Assembly (NCBI GenBank): GCA_963793245.1
Contig: CAWBZG010000002.1
Span: 1,054,001 to 1,118,000, forward strand
DNA length: 64,000 bases
Reading direction: 5' to 3'
From: CAXBBB01 sp963793245
GTDB lineage: Bacteria; Bacteroidota; Rhodothermia; Rhodothermales; BA12
Shown: one piece after another, positions 33,711 to 42,497 of the stretch
Numbering within the stretch: the first letter of the stretch is position 1
How the letters are laid out: each line of letters begins with the position of its first letter
The notes under the pieces: model-generated
The model's database searches: none
Told to the model about the DNA's origin: nothing
Seen by the model: the letters and a program-made list of their open reading frames with translations, nothing else
Position numbers and translations under genes: made by a program

Positions 33711-35972
33711 ATGCACCCGCTACTCGCCCGAACGTCTGAGCACGCCGTTGGCCTCGCGCTGGGCACGCGCCTGCGTCGGTTCGTGCTGCTGGGCATCGTG
33801 GCCGCGCTGTTCGCGCTGACGGGCGTCTTTCATCTCACCGAGTACACGTCGGGTGAGCCGATGTCGACTGGCTGGCAGGTGGTGTATCACGTCGCGCTGT
33901 TCGGCTGTTTCGCGGCGTTGTGGATGGCCTTTCTGTACCGCGCGCGGCAGCGACAGCGCTCTCAGGTGCGCGTGATCTGGACGATGCTGCTGGCGACGTT
34001 TTTCGCCCTGCTTGTAGGGCGTGGCATCACCTCGCTGCTCAGCCTCGAATCCGTAAGCGGCGAAGCGATGCTTCACTTCGGATTCGACATCGGGTCCGGC
34101 GTGCCGCTGACCTTTGTGACGGTCGTCAAAATGATGGTGTTGTCTGCTGTCGAAGCTGGGTTGGCTTTCTTCCTGCTCTTCCGGTTGCGCGAACTCGTCC
34201 TGTTCAAGCGGACGCGCGCCAGTCTGCGCAACTGGTACCTGATGTTGGGCATGATGGCGGTCGTGGCAGGCGCGTTCGTCGGCTCCGAACCCGGCCAAGA
34301 CGCGACGACGACACAGTCGCTACTGCTGGCCGTCGCCGTTTCGTTTATGGTCGTCAATGCGCTGCGCGTGTCGTGGATCGTCTACCTGCCGCTCAAGGCC
34401 AAGCTGTCGATGCTGGGGTTGATCACGCTGCTGATCGGACTGCTTGCCATCGGGCTGATTGCGGCCAGCGAGGGGAGTTTCGTCGGTGGCGAGTATGGCT
34501 ACGTCCAGTTTTACAGCCGTCCGCTCTACTACTTCTGCCAACTCGCGTTTGGGTTCACGGCGCTGTACAGCCTGTCGGCGTTTCTCTTCCTGCTCTTCCA
34601 CCTGCCGACGACGGGCGACTTCCAGAAGAAAGCCGATGAGATGACGGCGCTCCAGTCGCTTTCGGGCTTGATCGCGCAGGCGTTCGACCGGGGGCAGTTG
34701 GAGGCGTCGATTACTCAGTCGCCCGTCGAAGCCGGTGCTGCGGATCAGGCCTGGCTGCTGCGCTACGACGACGACGCGATGACGCTCGAACCCGTACTGG
34801 CCGCTGCCGTCGGTATCAGCAAAGCCCGACTCTACGAAGTCCTCGACCTGTCGGCTATCGCGTCGGATGTGATGAGCAGCCGACGTGCCCTCGTGCTCGA
34901 CGACGCCCCCACCGACCATCGCGTCCGGGCGCGTCCGGGCGAGGGGATGGGCAGCCTGATGGCGCTCCCGCTCATCGCCCGCGACGACGTGTTGGGCGTG
35001 CTCTGCGTCGCGCGCGACGTGGCGCAGAGTTACGAACGCGACGACCTGGACGCCCTCAAAGTGTTTGCGACACAGGCGGCTCTGGCGCTCGACAACGCCC
35101 GTTTCGTTGAGGACCGTGTCGAGAAGGAGCGGCTGGCGCAAGAACTCGACATCGCACGTGCGGTCCAGCAAAAGCTGTTGCCTCAGACGCTGCCGTGCAT
35201 GGCCGGACTGTCGATTGCGGCTACGAGCACGCCTGCCCTCGAAGTCGGCGGCGACTACTTCGATCTGGTCGAGGTCGACGACAAACGCTTGGCCTTCATC
35301 GTGGCCGACGTGAGCGGCAAAGGCACGTCGGCGGCGTTCTACATGGCTGAACTCAAGGGCATTTTCCGCTCGCTCCTGCTGTCGACGCGCGATCCGCACG
35401 CGGTCCTGTCGCAGGCGAACCGCGCCTTGGTGCAGTCGCTCGAACGCAACACGTTCATCACGGGCATCTACGGCGTACTCGACATCGAAAGCGAGACGAT
35501 TACCCTGGCGAGAGCCGGACACTGTCCCGTCGTCCACGCGTCGTTGGCATCGGAGCCGTACATGCTGCGCTCGCGCGGGATGGGACTTGGGCTGGACAAG
35601 GGGCCGATCTTTGACCGCACGCTCGCCGTCACCACGACCCAACTGTCGCCCGGCGACGTGTTTGCGATCTACACCGACGGCGTCGTCGAGAGTCGCAACG
35701 CGACGGGAGAGGAGTACGACTACCAGCGGCTGATGGACTGCCTTGCCGAGCATCGCCACGAGGAGGCCGAACAGATCCACGACGCCGTCCTAGCCGATCT
35801 ACGCGCCTTTCTGGGGAGCACGCATTACGATGACGATCTGACGCTGATGATTTTCAAATGGCACGGTCTGCCCAGCGGATTCGCTTCAGCGGGCACCCCA
35901 TCGCATGCCGATCTGCAACCGGCGCAAGCGTCGCACGTTTTGCCCGTTTCGGCCCTGGCTACCCCCTCCTGA
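33711..35972 (+). CDS. Membrane SpoIIE/RsbU-type PP2C phosphatase with GAF domain
   Basis: 753-residue signalling protein. The first ~300 residues contain about eight membrane helices; residues ~320-470 are a GAF-type sensor domain (ALQSLSGLIAQAFDRGQLEA, MALPLIARDDVLGVLCVARD); a short coiled linker (ERLAQELDIARAVQQKLLP) leads to the SpoIIE PP2C domain with EVGGDYFDLVEV (~residue 510), FIVADVSGKGTSAAF (~530) and FAIYTDGVVESRN, the metal-binding acids. It should dephosphorylate the STAS protein encoded next, releasing a partner switch. Its stop overlaps the STAS start (TGATG). The signal sensed by the membrane part is unknown. Confidence 0.92.
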   Translation: MHPLLARTSEHAVGLALGTRLRRFVLLGIVAALFALTGVFHLTEYTSGEPMSTGWQVVYHVALFGCFAALWMAFLYRARQRQRSQVRVIWTMLLATFFALLVGRGITSLLSLESVSGEAMLHFGFDIGSGVPLTFVTVVKMMVLSAVEAGLAFFLLFRLRELVLFKRTRASLRNWYLMLGMMAVVAGAFVGSEPGQDATTTQSLLLAVAVSFMVVNALRVSWIVYLPLKAKLSMLGLITLLIGLLAIGLIAASEGSFVGGEYGYVQFYSRPLYYFCQLAFGFTALYSLSAFLFLLFHLPTTGDFQKKADEMTALQSLSGLIAQAFDRGQLEASITQSPVEAGAADQAWLLRYDDDAMTLEPVLAAAVGISKARLYEVLDLSAIASDVMSSRRALVLDDAPTDHRVRARPGEGMGSLMALPLIARDDVLGVLCVARDVAQSYERDDLDALKVFATQAALALDNARFVEDRVEKERLAQELDIARAVQQKLLPQTLPCMAGLSIAATSTPALEVGGDYFDLVEVDDKRLAFIVADVSGKGTSAAFYMAELKGIFRSLLLSTRDPHAVLSQANRALVQSLERNTFITGIYGVLDIESETITLARAGHCPVVHASLASEPYMLRSRGMGLGLDKGPIFDRTLAVTTTQLSPGDVFAIYTDGVVESRNATGEEYDYQRLMDCLAEHRHEEAEQIHDAVLADLRAFLGSTHYDDDLTLMIFKWHGLPSGFASAGTPSHADLQPAQASHVLPVSALATPS

Positions 35973-36319
35973 TGAGCAGTTTCTCCGTTGACTTCCGCAC
36001 GCGCGACGACGTGCAATTCCTCGACCTCAAAGGCGAACTCGACGCTCACACCGTCGAAGAGATGGAGGCGGCGCTGAGCCGTTGCCAGGACGAGGAGCGC
36101 TACAACATCGTCGTTAACGGCGAAGGGTTGCAGTACATCTCGTCGGCTGGGCTGGGCGTGTTCTTGGCGCACATCGAGGAGGTGAGAGAGAAGGGGGGCG
36201 ACATCAAAGTGGCGGCCCTGCAAGCCAGCGTCTACAACGTGTTCGATCTACTCGGCTTTCCCGAATTCCTGGACATCGTGCCTACCGAGCAGGAAGCCGT
36301 CGCCGCTTTCTCCGCCTGA
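35972..36319 (+). CDS. STAS-domain anti-sigma factor antagonist (RsbV/SpoIIAA-like)
   Basis: 115-residue single STAS domain. VQFLDLKGELDAHTVEEMEA is the first strand and helix; LQYISSAGLGVFLAHIEEVRE holds the phosphorylatable Ser (Ser57 or Ser58) in the typical D/Y-x-SSAGL site; KVAALQASVYNVFDLLGFPEF ends the fold. Unphosphorylated, such proteins bind an RsbW-type kinase. It is coupled to the phosphatase before it and 5 bases from the kinase after it, so the three form one functional module. Confidence 0.93.
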   Translation: MSSFSVDFRTRDDVQFLDLKGELDAHTVEEMEAALSRCQDEERYNIVVNGEGLQYISSAGLGVFLAHIEEVREKGGDIKVAALQASVYNVFDLLGFPEFLDIVPTEQEAVAAFSA

Positions 36320-36324
36320 TCTAC

Positions 36325-36753
36325 GTGACTCGGACCCACTCGCTGACGCTTCCCGCCGCCACGCGCTCGCTGAGCGACGTGCGCCGGTTCGTGTCCGAGC
36401 GCGCGCATGAGGCCGACCTAGACGGAAAAACAGTCGAGCAGATCAAGCTGGCCGTCGACGAAGCCTGCGCCAACGTGGTCAAACATGCGTATGCCGGAGA
36501 CGACGATGCGACGTTCGACGTGCGCGTCGACGTGGACGACGATCAGTTCGCGGTCCTGATCCGCGATACCGGCATCAGCTTCGATCGCAGCGCCTACCAG
36601 CATCCCGATCTGGCACGCTCGATTCGGAATCGGAAGCGGGGAGGCTTGGGCGTTCACCTGATGCGTCGCCTCATGGACTCGGTCGAATACCGCTCGTCGG
36701 ACGACGGCAACGAAGTCCGGCTCGTAAAGTATCGGACCCGCGCCGACGCCTGA
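36325..36753 (+). CDS. RsbW-like anti-sigma factor / serine kinase
   Basis: 142-residue GHKL ATPase starting at GTG 36325. N box VDEACANVVKHAYAG (~residues 45-59), G1 VLIRDTGISFD (~74-84), G2 RGGLGVHLMRRLMDSVEY (~108-125). In partner-switching systems this protein phosphorylates the STAS antagonist and holds a sigma factor or other target. No RsbB/SigB-type sigma factor is adjacent; the sigma-like fusion at 18.0 kb is not an obvious partner, so the target is unknown. Confidence 0.9.
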   Translation: MTRTHSLTLPAATRSLSDVRRFVSERAHEADLDGKTVEQIKLAVDEACANVVKHAYAGDDDATFDVRVDVDDDQFAVLIRDTGISFDRSAYQHPDLARSIRNRKRGGLGVHLMRRLMDSVEYRSSDDGNEVRLVKYRTRADA

Positions 36754-36808
36754 GAACCCTCGTCGCTCGTCCGCGCGTGTTGGCTCTTTTTGGACCAACT
36801 ACTGCCCG

Positions 36809-38692
36809 ATGCCGCCGACACAAACCGCTGCTCCCCGTCCTGTTCACGCGTTCGAACCCATCGACGCCTACGGCATGATCGGCGATATGCGCTCATCGGC
36901 GCTGGTGAGTCCGCACGGGTCGATCGACTGGATGTGCCTGCCCCATTTCGACTCGCAGGCTGTCTTTGCGCATCTGCTCGACGATCAGGATGCCGGTCAG
37001 TTTTGGGTGCGCCCGGTGCAGCCTGCATCAAACGTCAAGCAGGTGTATTGGCCCGATACCAACATCCTCGTCACCCGCTTTTTTGCGGACGAAGGGGTGC
37101 TCGAAGTGGTCGACTACATGCCCGTAGGCGATCTGCCCGAGTGTTACGGATGCGAAAGCGAGCGGCCTCGTCTGGTGCGCAGAGCAACCGTCGTGCGCGG
37201 CGAACTGGACGTCGACGTGCGGTGTGCTCCGGCCTTCGACTACGCGCGGGCAACGCATGAGACTCAGGATCTGAGCGGTGGCGTCATGTTCGAGGGACCC
37301 GACTTGAAACTCGCCCTCGCGTCAGACGAAGCCCTTGGCGTCATCGGTGGAGCTGCCACCGCGACCGTCCGGCTGCGGGCAGGCGACAGCTTCTGCATGG
37401 GGCTGTTCATCGTCGATGCGCACGAGAACGAAGTGCCGTCGTTCGGGCGTTCGCACGAGCAGCGCCTGTTCGAGACGACGCGCGACTATTGGCACGACTG
37501 GCTTGGGCAGTGCACCTATCGGGGGAGGTGGAGCGAGAAGGTGTATCGCAGCGCGCTGGCGCTCAAACTCCTGACGTTCGAGCCGACGGGAGCGATCATC
37601 GCCGCGCCGACGCTGGGGCTTCCCGAAGTGATCGGCGGTTCGCGCAACTGGGACTATCGGTATGCGTGGCTGCGTGATGCCGCCTTTACACTGTATGCCT
37701 TCCTCCGCATCGGCTTCACCCAGGAAGCCGCCGCGTTCATGGATTGGCTGCTCGCCCGCTGCCGCGAAGCCGATCCTGGGCGTGGGCTAAGTCCCGTCTA
37801 TACGATCCACGGCGAATTGGTACCGGACGAGGTCGAACTCGACCATCTGAGCGGCTATCGGCACTCCAAACCCGTGCTCGTTGGAAACGGCGCGAACGAT
37901 CAGTACCAACTCGACATCTACGGCGAGGTGATGGACGCCATCTATCTGTTCAACAAACACGGGCAGCAGATATCGTACGACTTCTACGTCGAGATCCGCG
38001 ACCTGCTCAACTGGCTCGTCGATCACTGGCAAGACCCGGACGATGGCATCTGGGAAGCGCGTTCGTCGCCCAAGCACTATACGTTCAGCAAGGTGATGTG
38101 CTGGGTCGCTTTCGACCGAGGACTGAGGCTGGCGGAGAAGCGGTCGTTTCCGGCTCCGCGTGAAGAGTGGCTGGCTGCGCGCGACGCGGTATACCTCGAC
38201 GTGTTCGAGAATGGGTGGAGCGAAGATCGCAACGCCTTCGTGCAGCATTACGACAGCCACACGTTGGACGCGAGCGCGCTGCTCATGCCCCTCGTCTTTT
38301 TCACGTCTCCCAGCGACCAGCGAATGATCGCCACACTCGACGCCATTATGCAGTCGCCCGAGAAGGGCGGATTGGTGTCGGACAGCTTGGTCGACCGCTA
38401 CAACCACGAGGAATCGCCGGACGGGTTGGAGGGCGAAGAGGGTGCGTTCAATCTCTGCACGTTCTGGCTCGTCGAAGCCCTGACGCGCGCCGGTCGGACG
38501 GACCCTGAAAAGCTGGCGACGGCTCGCCTGCTCTTCGAGAAGATGATGAGTTACAGCAGCGGACTGGGCCTGTTTTCCGAAGAGACCGGACCGCTTGGGC
38601 AGGCCCTCGGCAACTACCCGCAAGGCCTGACGCACCTCTCGCTGATCTCGGCGGCGTACAACCTCGACAAAGAGTTATCGTCGAAGCGGTGA
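36809..38692 (+). CDS. Glycoside hydrolase family 15 (glucoamylase/trehalase-like)
   Basis: 627-residue inverting alpha-glucosidase with an (alpha/alpha)6 barrel. The N-terminal domain starts YGMIGDMRSSALVSPHGSID, typical of GH15; the catalytic barrel has GGSRNWDYRYAWLRDAAFTLYA, GYRHSKPVLVGNGANDQYQLD, DDGIWEAR (general acid Glu region) and EEGAFNLCTFWLVEAL (general base Glu region). Substrates in the family are maltooligosaccharides or trehalose; with no signal peptide it probably acts on internal alpha-glucans or trehalose. It lies 55 bases after the partner-switching genes and may be a target or passenger of that operon. Confidence 0.9.
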   Translation: MPPTQTAAPRPVHAFEPIDAYGMIGDMRSSALVSPHGSIDWMCLPHFDSQAVFAHLLDDQDAGQFWVRPVQPASNVKQVYWPDTNILVTRFFADEGVLEVVDYMPVGDLPECYGCESERPRLVRRATVVRGELDVDVRCAPAFDYARATHETQDLSGGVMFEGPDLKLALASDEALGVIGGAATATVRLRAGDSFCMGLFIVDAHENEVPSFGRSHEQRLFETTRDYWHDWLGQCTYRGRWSEKVYRSALALKLLTFEPTGAIIAAPTLGLPEVIGGSRNWDYRYAWLRDAAFTLYAFLRIGFTQEAAAFMDWLLARCREADPGRGLSPVYTIHGELVPDEVELDHLSGYRHSKPVLVGNGANDQYQLDIYGEVMDAIYLFNKHGQQISYDFYVEIRDLLNWLVDHWQDPDDGIWEARSSPKHYTFSKVMCWVAFDRGLRLAEKRSFPAPREEWLAARDAVYLDVFENGWSEDRNAFVQHYDSHTLDASALLMPLVFFTSPSDQRMIATLDAIMQSPEKGGLVSDSLVDRYNHEESPDGLEGEEGAFNLCTFWLVEALTRAGRTDPEKLATARLLFEKMMSYSSGLGLFSEETGPLGQALGNYPQGLTHLSLISAAYNLDKELSSKR

Positions 38693-38776
38693 CACCAAAG
38701 CGTCTCATATTCCTCTCCACTTTGTCATTGGAAAGAGCGAATAGGCGTGGCGATTGTCACTGCTCGATGATACTGT

Positions 38777-39718
38777 CTAATCCGCTGCGCCCCTTCGGGT
38801 TAGCAGGTCGATCATCAACCCATGACGCAGCCCGCGCGGGCTGATCGTGAGCGTATCGAAGCCCAATTCATTCATGGCCGTGTCGAGGATGAGCACGCCT
38901 GCTGCAATGATGTCGGCTCGGCTGGACATGACCTCTGGATTCAGTGCTAGGGTTTCGTCGTACGTCATCGCGGACAAGCGATTCGTCCACTCCCGCACCT
39001 CGGCGCGCGACAGCCGGATCGGGTCGGGCGGTGCTTCGGCCCACGTGTCGAAACCGGCGTGGAGGCGAGCCAGTGCGCCCGTCGTTCCCGCCGCTCCGAC
39101 GAGAGTGTACCCTGTGAGGTCGGGCAGGTCGGCATCGGCAATCGCGGTGCGGATCACGTCGCGGGCAGTCTGAACGGATGCGGCTGTGGGCGGCTGCGAC
39201 GTGAAGCATCGCTCGGTCAGGCGCACCGAGCCGACGTTGAGGCTGACGCACACGCTCAAGCCCGAAGCGCGGCTCATCGCGCCCGCCAACTCCGTCGATC
39301 CGCCGCCGATGTCGATTACTACGGCGGGGCCGGTGACGTGTGGCAAGGCGGACAGCGCACCGAGCAGGCTCAGCCGGGCCTCGTCGATCCCTGCGATTAC
39401 GGCGTAGTCTGCTGCGATCCGCTCACGTACGGCGGCTTGCACATCGGCGATGTTGGTGGCGTCGCGCGACGCACTCGTCGCCCCGATGGTCAATCCGTCT
39501 GCACCTAGCTTGCGGGCTGTCTGATCAAATGCTTCGAGCGCGTCGAGCAGCCGATCCAGAGCGGCGTGGTTGATGGCGCCTGAGGCGTCGACGCCTTCGC
39601 CGAGCCGAACGTGGCGGCGCTCTTCGTAGAGCGGCTCAAAGGTGCGAGCCGAGACATCGCCGCTGGCGACGAGAAGTTTGGCGGTGTTCGATCCCACGTC
39701 AACCGTAGCCAGAATCAT
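38777..39718 (-). CDS. Ppx/GppA family exopolyphosphatase
   Basis: 313-residue ASKHA-fold phosphatase hydrolysing polyphosphate or pppGpp. Motifs: TVDVGSNTAKLLVA (first phosphate loop), AVIAGIDEARLSLLGA (Glu of the catalytic site), PAVVIDIGGGSTELA (second loop) and YTLVGAAGTTGALARL. Only the N-terminal two-domain Ppx/GppA module is present, without the C-terminal HD extension of the long forms. Convergent with GH15 and divergent from the small gene at 39763. Confidence 0.9.
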   Translation of the reverse strand: MILATVDVGSNTAKLLVASGDVSARTFEPLYEERRHVRLGEGVDASGAINHAALDRLLDALEAFDQTARKLGADGLTIGATSASRDATNIADVQAAVRERIAADYAVIAGIDEARLSLLGALSALPHVTGPAVVIDIGGGSTELAGAMSRASGLSVCVSLNVGSVRLTERCFTSQPPTAASVQTARDVIRTAIADADLPDLTGYTLVGAAGTTGALARLHAGFDTWAEAPPDPIRLSRAEVREWTNRLSAMTYDETLALNPEVMSSRADIIAAGVLILDTAMNELGFDTLTISPRGLRHGLMIDLLTRRGAAD

Positions 39719-39762
39719 GCGTGCAAGGGAGTGTTCAGTACCCGATAGAATAACGATTCCCG

Positions 39763-40215
39763 ATGGAGCGCACGACCACTTTTCAAGCCGATACGCCGGA
39801 TACCTTCATCTCCATCACGAGTGCGCCTAACACGAAAGAGGACGCGACCGAGCGATTCCACTTCGACTTCCTCGTCGCGAACTGGGCCGCCATCGCAGCC
39901 GCTTCGCACGAAGGCTACCAGCGGCACGGCGTCGGCGTCGTCGTGATTCCCAAAGCCGCGGTGACGACAGCCGACGTGCCGCCCAACCTCTACCTCGCCC
40001 AACGGATGCTCTACGGAACGCCCGGCGGCTCGTGGATGAAACCGAGCGGCAAGGCCTCGCCCATCCAGTGGATCGACAAGGCGACCGATACCTACGATCC
40101 GACCGACGAAGTGCTGATCGTCGTCCTGGCTGCTCGTTCGCCGCGGACTTACCGCGTGAGGGCATCGCTCAGTCCGCGCGATGCGTTTGATCGTCTGCGT
40201 GCAACCCTGAATTGA
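39763..40215 (+). CDS. Hypothetical protein
   Basis: 150-residue protein, no recognised family. FHFDFLVANWAAIAAASHEGYQRHGVGVVVIPKAAV is a helix-strand unit, PGGSWMKPSGKASPIQWIDKATDTYDPTDEVLIVVL a second. No signal peptide. It looks like a small alpha/beta domain, and codon use matches neighbours. Its last 47 bases overlap the 3' end of the convergent glycosyltransferase gene. Confidence 0.65.
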   Translation: MERTTTFQADTPDTFISITSAPNTKEDATERFHFDFLVANWAAIAAASHEGYQRHGVGVVVIPKAAVTTADVPPNLYLAQRMLYGTPGGSWMKPSGKASPIQWIDKATDTYDPTDEVLIVVLAARSPRTYRVRASLSPRDAFDRLRATLN

Positions 40216-41380
40216 CGCCCGCTCCGGCGAGCGCCGTCCGTTCGAGCAAGTCGTCGTACGCGCCGATCTGCTCGTTCCAGTCCAGCGTGCGCGGAATGCT
40301 GCGCAGCGTCTCGACCGGAAGCGGACGGTCTTTGCCGGTCAGGATTCGCTTGGCCGACTCGAAGAGGGCATCGTCGTCCGAGTACAGAATCGGCGCGTGG
40401 AGCAACGGCGACTGCAGCGACTGGGGAATCAACTCGGGGTAGGCGAGTCGGTTGGGGAGCAGCGGGTGACAGCCGCAATAGATCGCCTCCTGAATCGCGA
40501 TGCCAAAGAACTCGTGGTGTGCCGTCGACACGACCAGATCGCTGCGGTGGAGAAGAGTGCTGTATTCGGCGAAGTCCTCGGCGTATCCGTAGTGCTCGAT
40601 GCGTCCGGCGTAGCGCTCGAAGGCCGCGTCGAAATCGTCGGGTTGCTGCTCGAAGTGCTCGCCCGCCAGAATCAACCGGAAGCGGACGCCGATGTCGTCG
40701 AGTCGTCCCAGCAGCCGGAAAAACGCCGATGGGTTTTTGTCGTACTCCCACCGCTGATTCCACAAAATGATCGGCGGGGCGGCGGCAGACAGGCTCGGTC
40801 CCCACGTGCGCGGCGTGCGTTCGTCGCGAAAGGCGTCGTGTCGGTCCAGCGGTAACCCGAGGTGGAGGACGCTGCTCTTGGCTTCGATCTCCTTGACCGT
40901 GCCTAAGTGCGTGTAATCGGGGAATGCGCGCAGCAAACCAGGAAGAGCCGTCAGAAACTCGTCGCGGTGGAAGGACGAGTTGAACGCGATCCGGTCCGCC
41001 GCGAGCGCCGACAGGTAGTTGATGTATCCGTACGTCAGATCGCGCTTCTCGGTCGGCGGGATCGGGTAGGTGAGTTGGTTCTCGTGGAAGTAGAGCACGA
41101 CCGGCGTGTCGGCCAGGTGCGGGCGCACGAGCGCGAGGTAGGCGGGCAGGTTGACCATGCTGCTCGCAAACAGCACATCGGGGCGGAATCCTTCGTCGAG
41201 CAACGCCAGCGTTTTGCGTGCCAGCGTGACCGATCCGCCCTGCATCCGCCACTTCCAAAAGCGCGCCGACATCGCGACGGTTCGCACGTCATGGCGCGTG
41301 TGGTCGGCAAACCCTTGGGCAAAGCTCTTGTGCGAGCCGCCGTGCCAGGGTTCGAGAAACAGGACCGACAGCCGCGCCAC
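40169..41380 (-). CDS. tRNA-queuosine alpha-mannosyltransferase-like glycosyltransferase
   Basis: 403-residue GT-B glycosyltransferase. The start LSVLFLEPWHGGSHKSFAQGFADH is the DUF3524/QTMAN signature (human GTDC1), an enzyme that mannosylates queuosine in tRNA-Asp. FHENQLTYPIPPTEKRDLTYGYINYLSALAADRIAFNS is also specific. The C-terminal Rossmann half has WNQRWEYDKNPSAFFRLLG and VVSTAHHEFFGIAIQEAIYCGCHPLLPNRLAYPEL, the nucleotide-sugar site. Bacterial members are mostly assigned by similarity, so the substrate is inferred. It follows a small gene by 4 bases and overlaps a hypothetical gene tail to tail. Confidence 0.85.
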   Translation of the reverse strand: MARLSVLFLEPWHGGSHKSFAQGFADHTRHDVRTVAMSARFWKWRMQGGSVTLARKTLALLDEGFRPDVLFASSMVNLPAYLALVRPHLADTPVVLYFHENQLTYPIPPTEKRDLTYGYINYLSALAADRIAFNSSFHRDEFLTALPGLLRAFPDYTHLGTVKEIEAKSSVLHLGLPLDRHDAFRDERTPRTWGPSLSAAAPPIILWNQRWEYDKNPSAFFRLLGRLDDIGVRFRLILAGEHFEQQPDDFDAAFERYAGRIEHYGYAEDFAEYSTLLHRSDLVVSTAHHEFFGIAIQEAIYCGCHPLLPNRLAYPELIPQSLQSPLLHAPILYSDDDALFESAKRILTGKDRPLPVETLRSIPRTLDWNEQIGAYDDLLERTALAGAGVNSGLHADDQTHRAD

Positions 41381-41384
41381 CGGA

Positions 41385-41621
41385 TCAGGCGTTAGCCAAC
41401 TCCTTGATGAGCGCGTCGTTTTCCTCCTCGGTCGTCGGGCGGACGATGGAGACGGTGCGGATCTGCAAGTGGTCGCGCATCGAGGGGTCTTTGACCTCCT
41501 CAGCGGTGATACCGGTCTCGTCGCCGGGGTCGAGGCTGATCGTGCGCGTACTCAAATCCAACACGACGGGGCTGTCGTGCGTATTCTTGACGAGCATTCC
41601 GCGACGGGTACGATTGGGCAT
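41385..41621 (-). CDS. Hypothetical small protein
   Basis: 78-residue protein. The N-terminus MPNRTRRGMLVKNTHDSPVVLDLSTRTISLDPGDETGI is beta-strand rich, the rest helical and acidic. This 'PNRTRRGMLVKN.HDSPVVL' type of sequence looks like a small beta-sandwich attachment protein, but I recognise no family. It ends 4 bases before the glycosyltransferase start and is probably co-transcribed with it. Confidence 0.6.
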   Translation of the reverse strand: MPNRTRRGMLVKNTHDSPVVLDLSTRTISLDPGDETGITAEEVKDPSMRDHLQIRTVSIVRPTTEEENDALIKELANA

Positions 41622-41746
41622 TGGGCGAGGGGCGAAGAGGACGCGAGGGGCGTCAGGTAGTCAGGCGAGCAGTCAGTATACGAAGCTCATCCGCCGCTTC
41701 GCCCCCCTGACACCTGCCGAACCGCATTCCAGACCGGCTCTTCCAA

Positions 41747-42436
41747 ATGTCTCTGCGCACGCTTCCTCTGGCCATCGGCAACACCCTGCTCGGCTTCCTC
41801 TTTCCGCCGACGTGTGCGGCCTGTGGCGCGCGCGATTCGTCGCTCTCCAGTCTGTGCGCGCTGTGTTTGGCGAGCATCGACAAGGCCGATCCCTTTGAGT
41901 TGCAATCCCACCTCACCAAACTGCCCGATGCGGACGTGTCCCATCTATCCGCCGTCCATGCGATTTGGCGCTTCGATGTAGAAGGCGCGTTTCAGCAGGC
42001 ACACCACCGTCTCAAATATGGCGGACAACCGCGGGTAGGTCAGGCGCTCGGTATCGCTCTGGGCCAGCATGTCGAGGGATTGGGCACTTGGGACGCCGTC
42101 GTGTGCGTCGGCCAGTCGCGCGCCCGTTATTTCGAACGTGGGTACAACCAGGCCGAGCCGATTGCGAGGGGAGTTGCCGATGCGTTAGAGATTCCGTTCA
42201 TGCCGGAATTGTTGCGCAAAGAAGAAGGCCACGCGTCGCAAACCAAGCTGTCGCGCTCTGCTCGAAGTGCCAACGCTGCCCACGTGTTCAGCGTCGACGC
42301 GTCGCTCGACGGCGCGCGGATCTTGCTGGTAGACGACGTACTGACGACCGGATCGACCCTCGTTGCGGGGGCCGAGGCGCTGGCTCAGGCTGGAGCCGTC
42401 CGCGTCGACGGAGCCGTGCTCGCGTGGGCGCGCTGA
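41747..42436 (+). CDS. comF: ComF family phosphoribosyltransferase-like protein
   Basis: 229-residue protein with a Cys-containing N-terminal zinc finger (CAACGARDSSLSSLCALC, ~residues 23-40) and a phosphoribosyltransferase fold: FERGYNQAEPIARGV and the PRPP-loop RILLVDDVLTTGSTLVAGAE. ComF proteins support DNA uptake or primosome function in transformation. The zinc finger and PRPP loop are intact. ATG 41747 gives MSLRTLPLAIGNTLLGF. Divergent from the small gene at 41385. Confidence 0.9.
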   Translation: MSLRTLPLAIGNTLLGFLFPPTCAACGARDSSLSSLCALCLASIDKADPFELQSHLTKLPDADVSHLSAVHAIWRFDVEGAFQQAHHRLKYGGQPRVGQALGIALGQHVEGLGTWDAVVCVGQSRARYFERGYNQAEPIARGVADALEIPFMPELLRKEEGHASQTKLSRSARSANAAHVFSVDASLDGARILLVDDVLTTGSTLVAGAEALAQAGAVRVDGAVLAWAR

Positions 42437-42497
42437 CACCAAGCGTAACCTCCCGCGCGGGCTGTCGTACGCTCTCCGAGCCGTCCCTACCTGCTGC

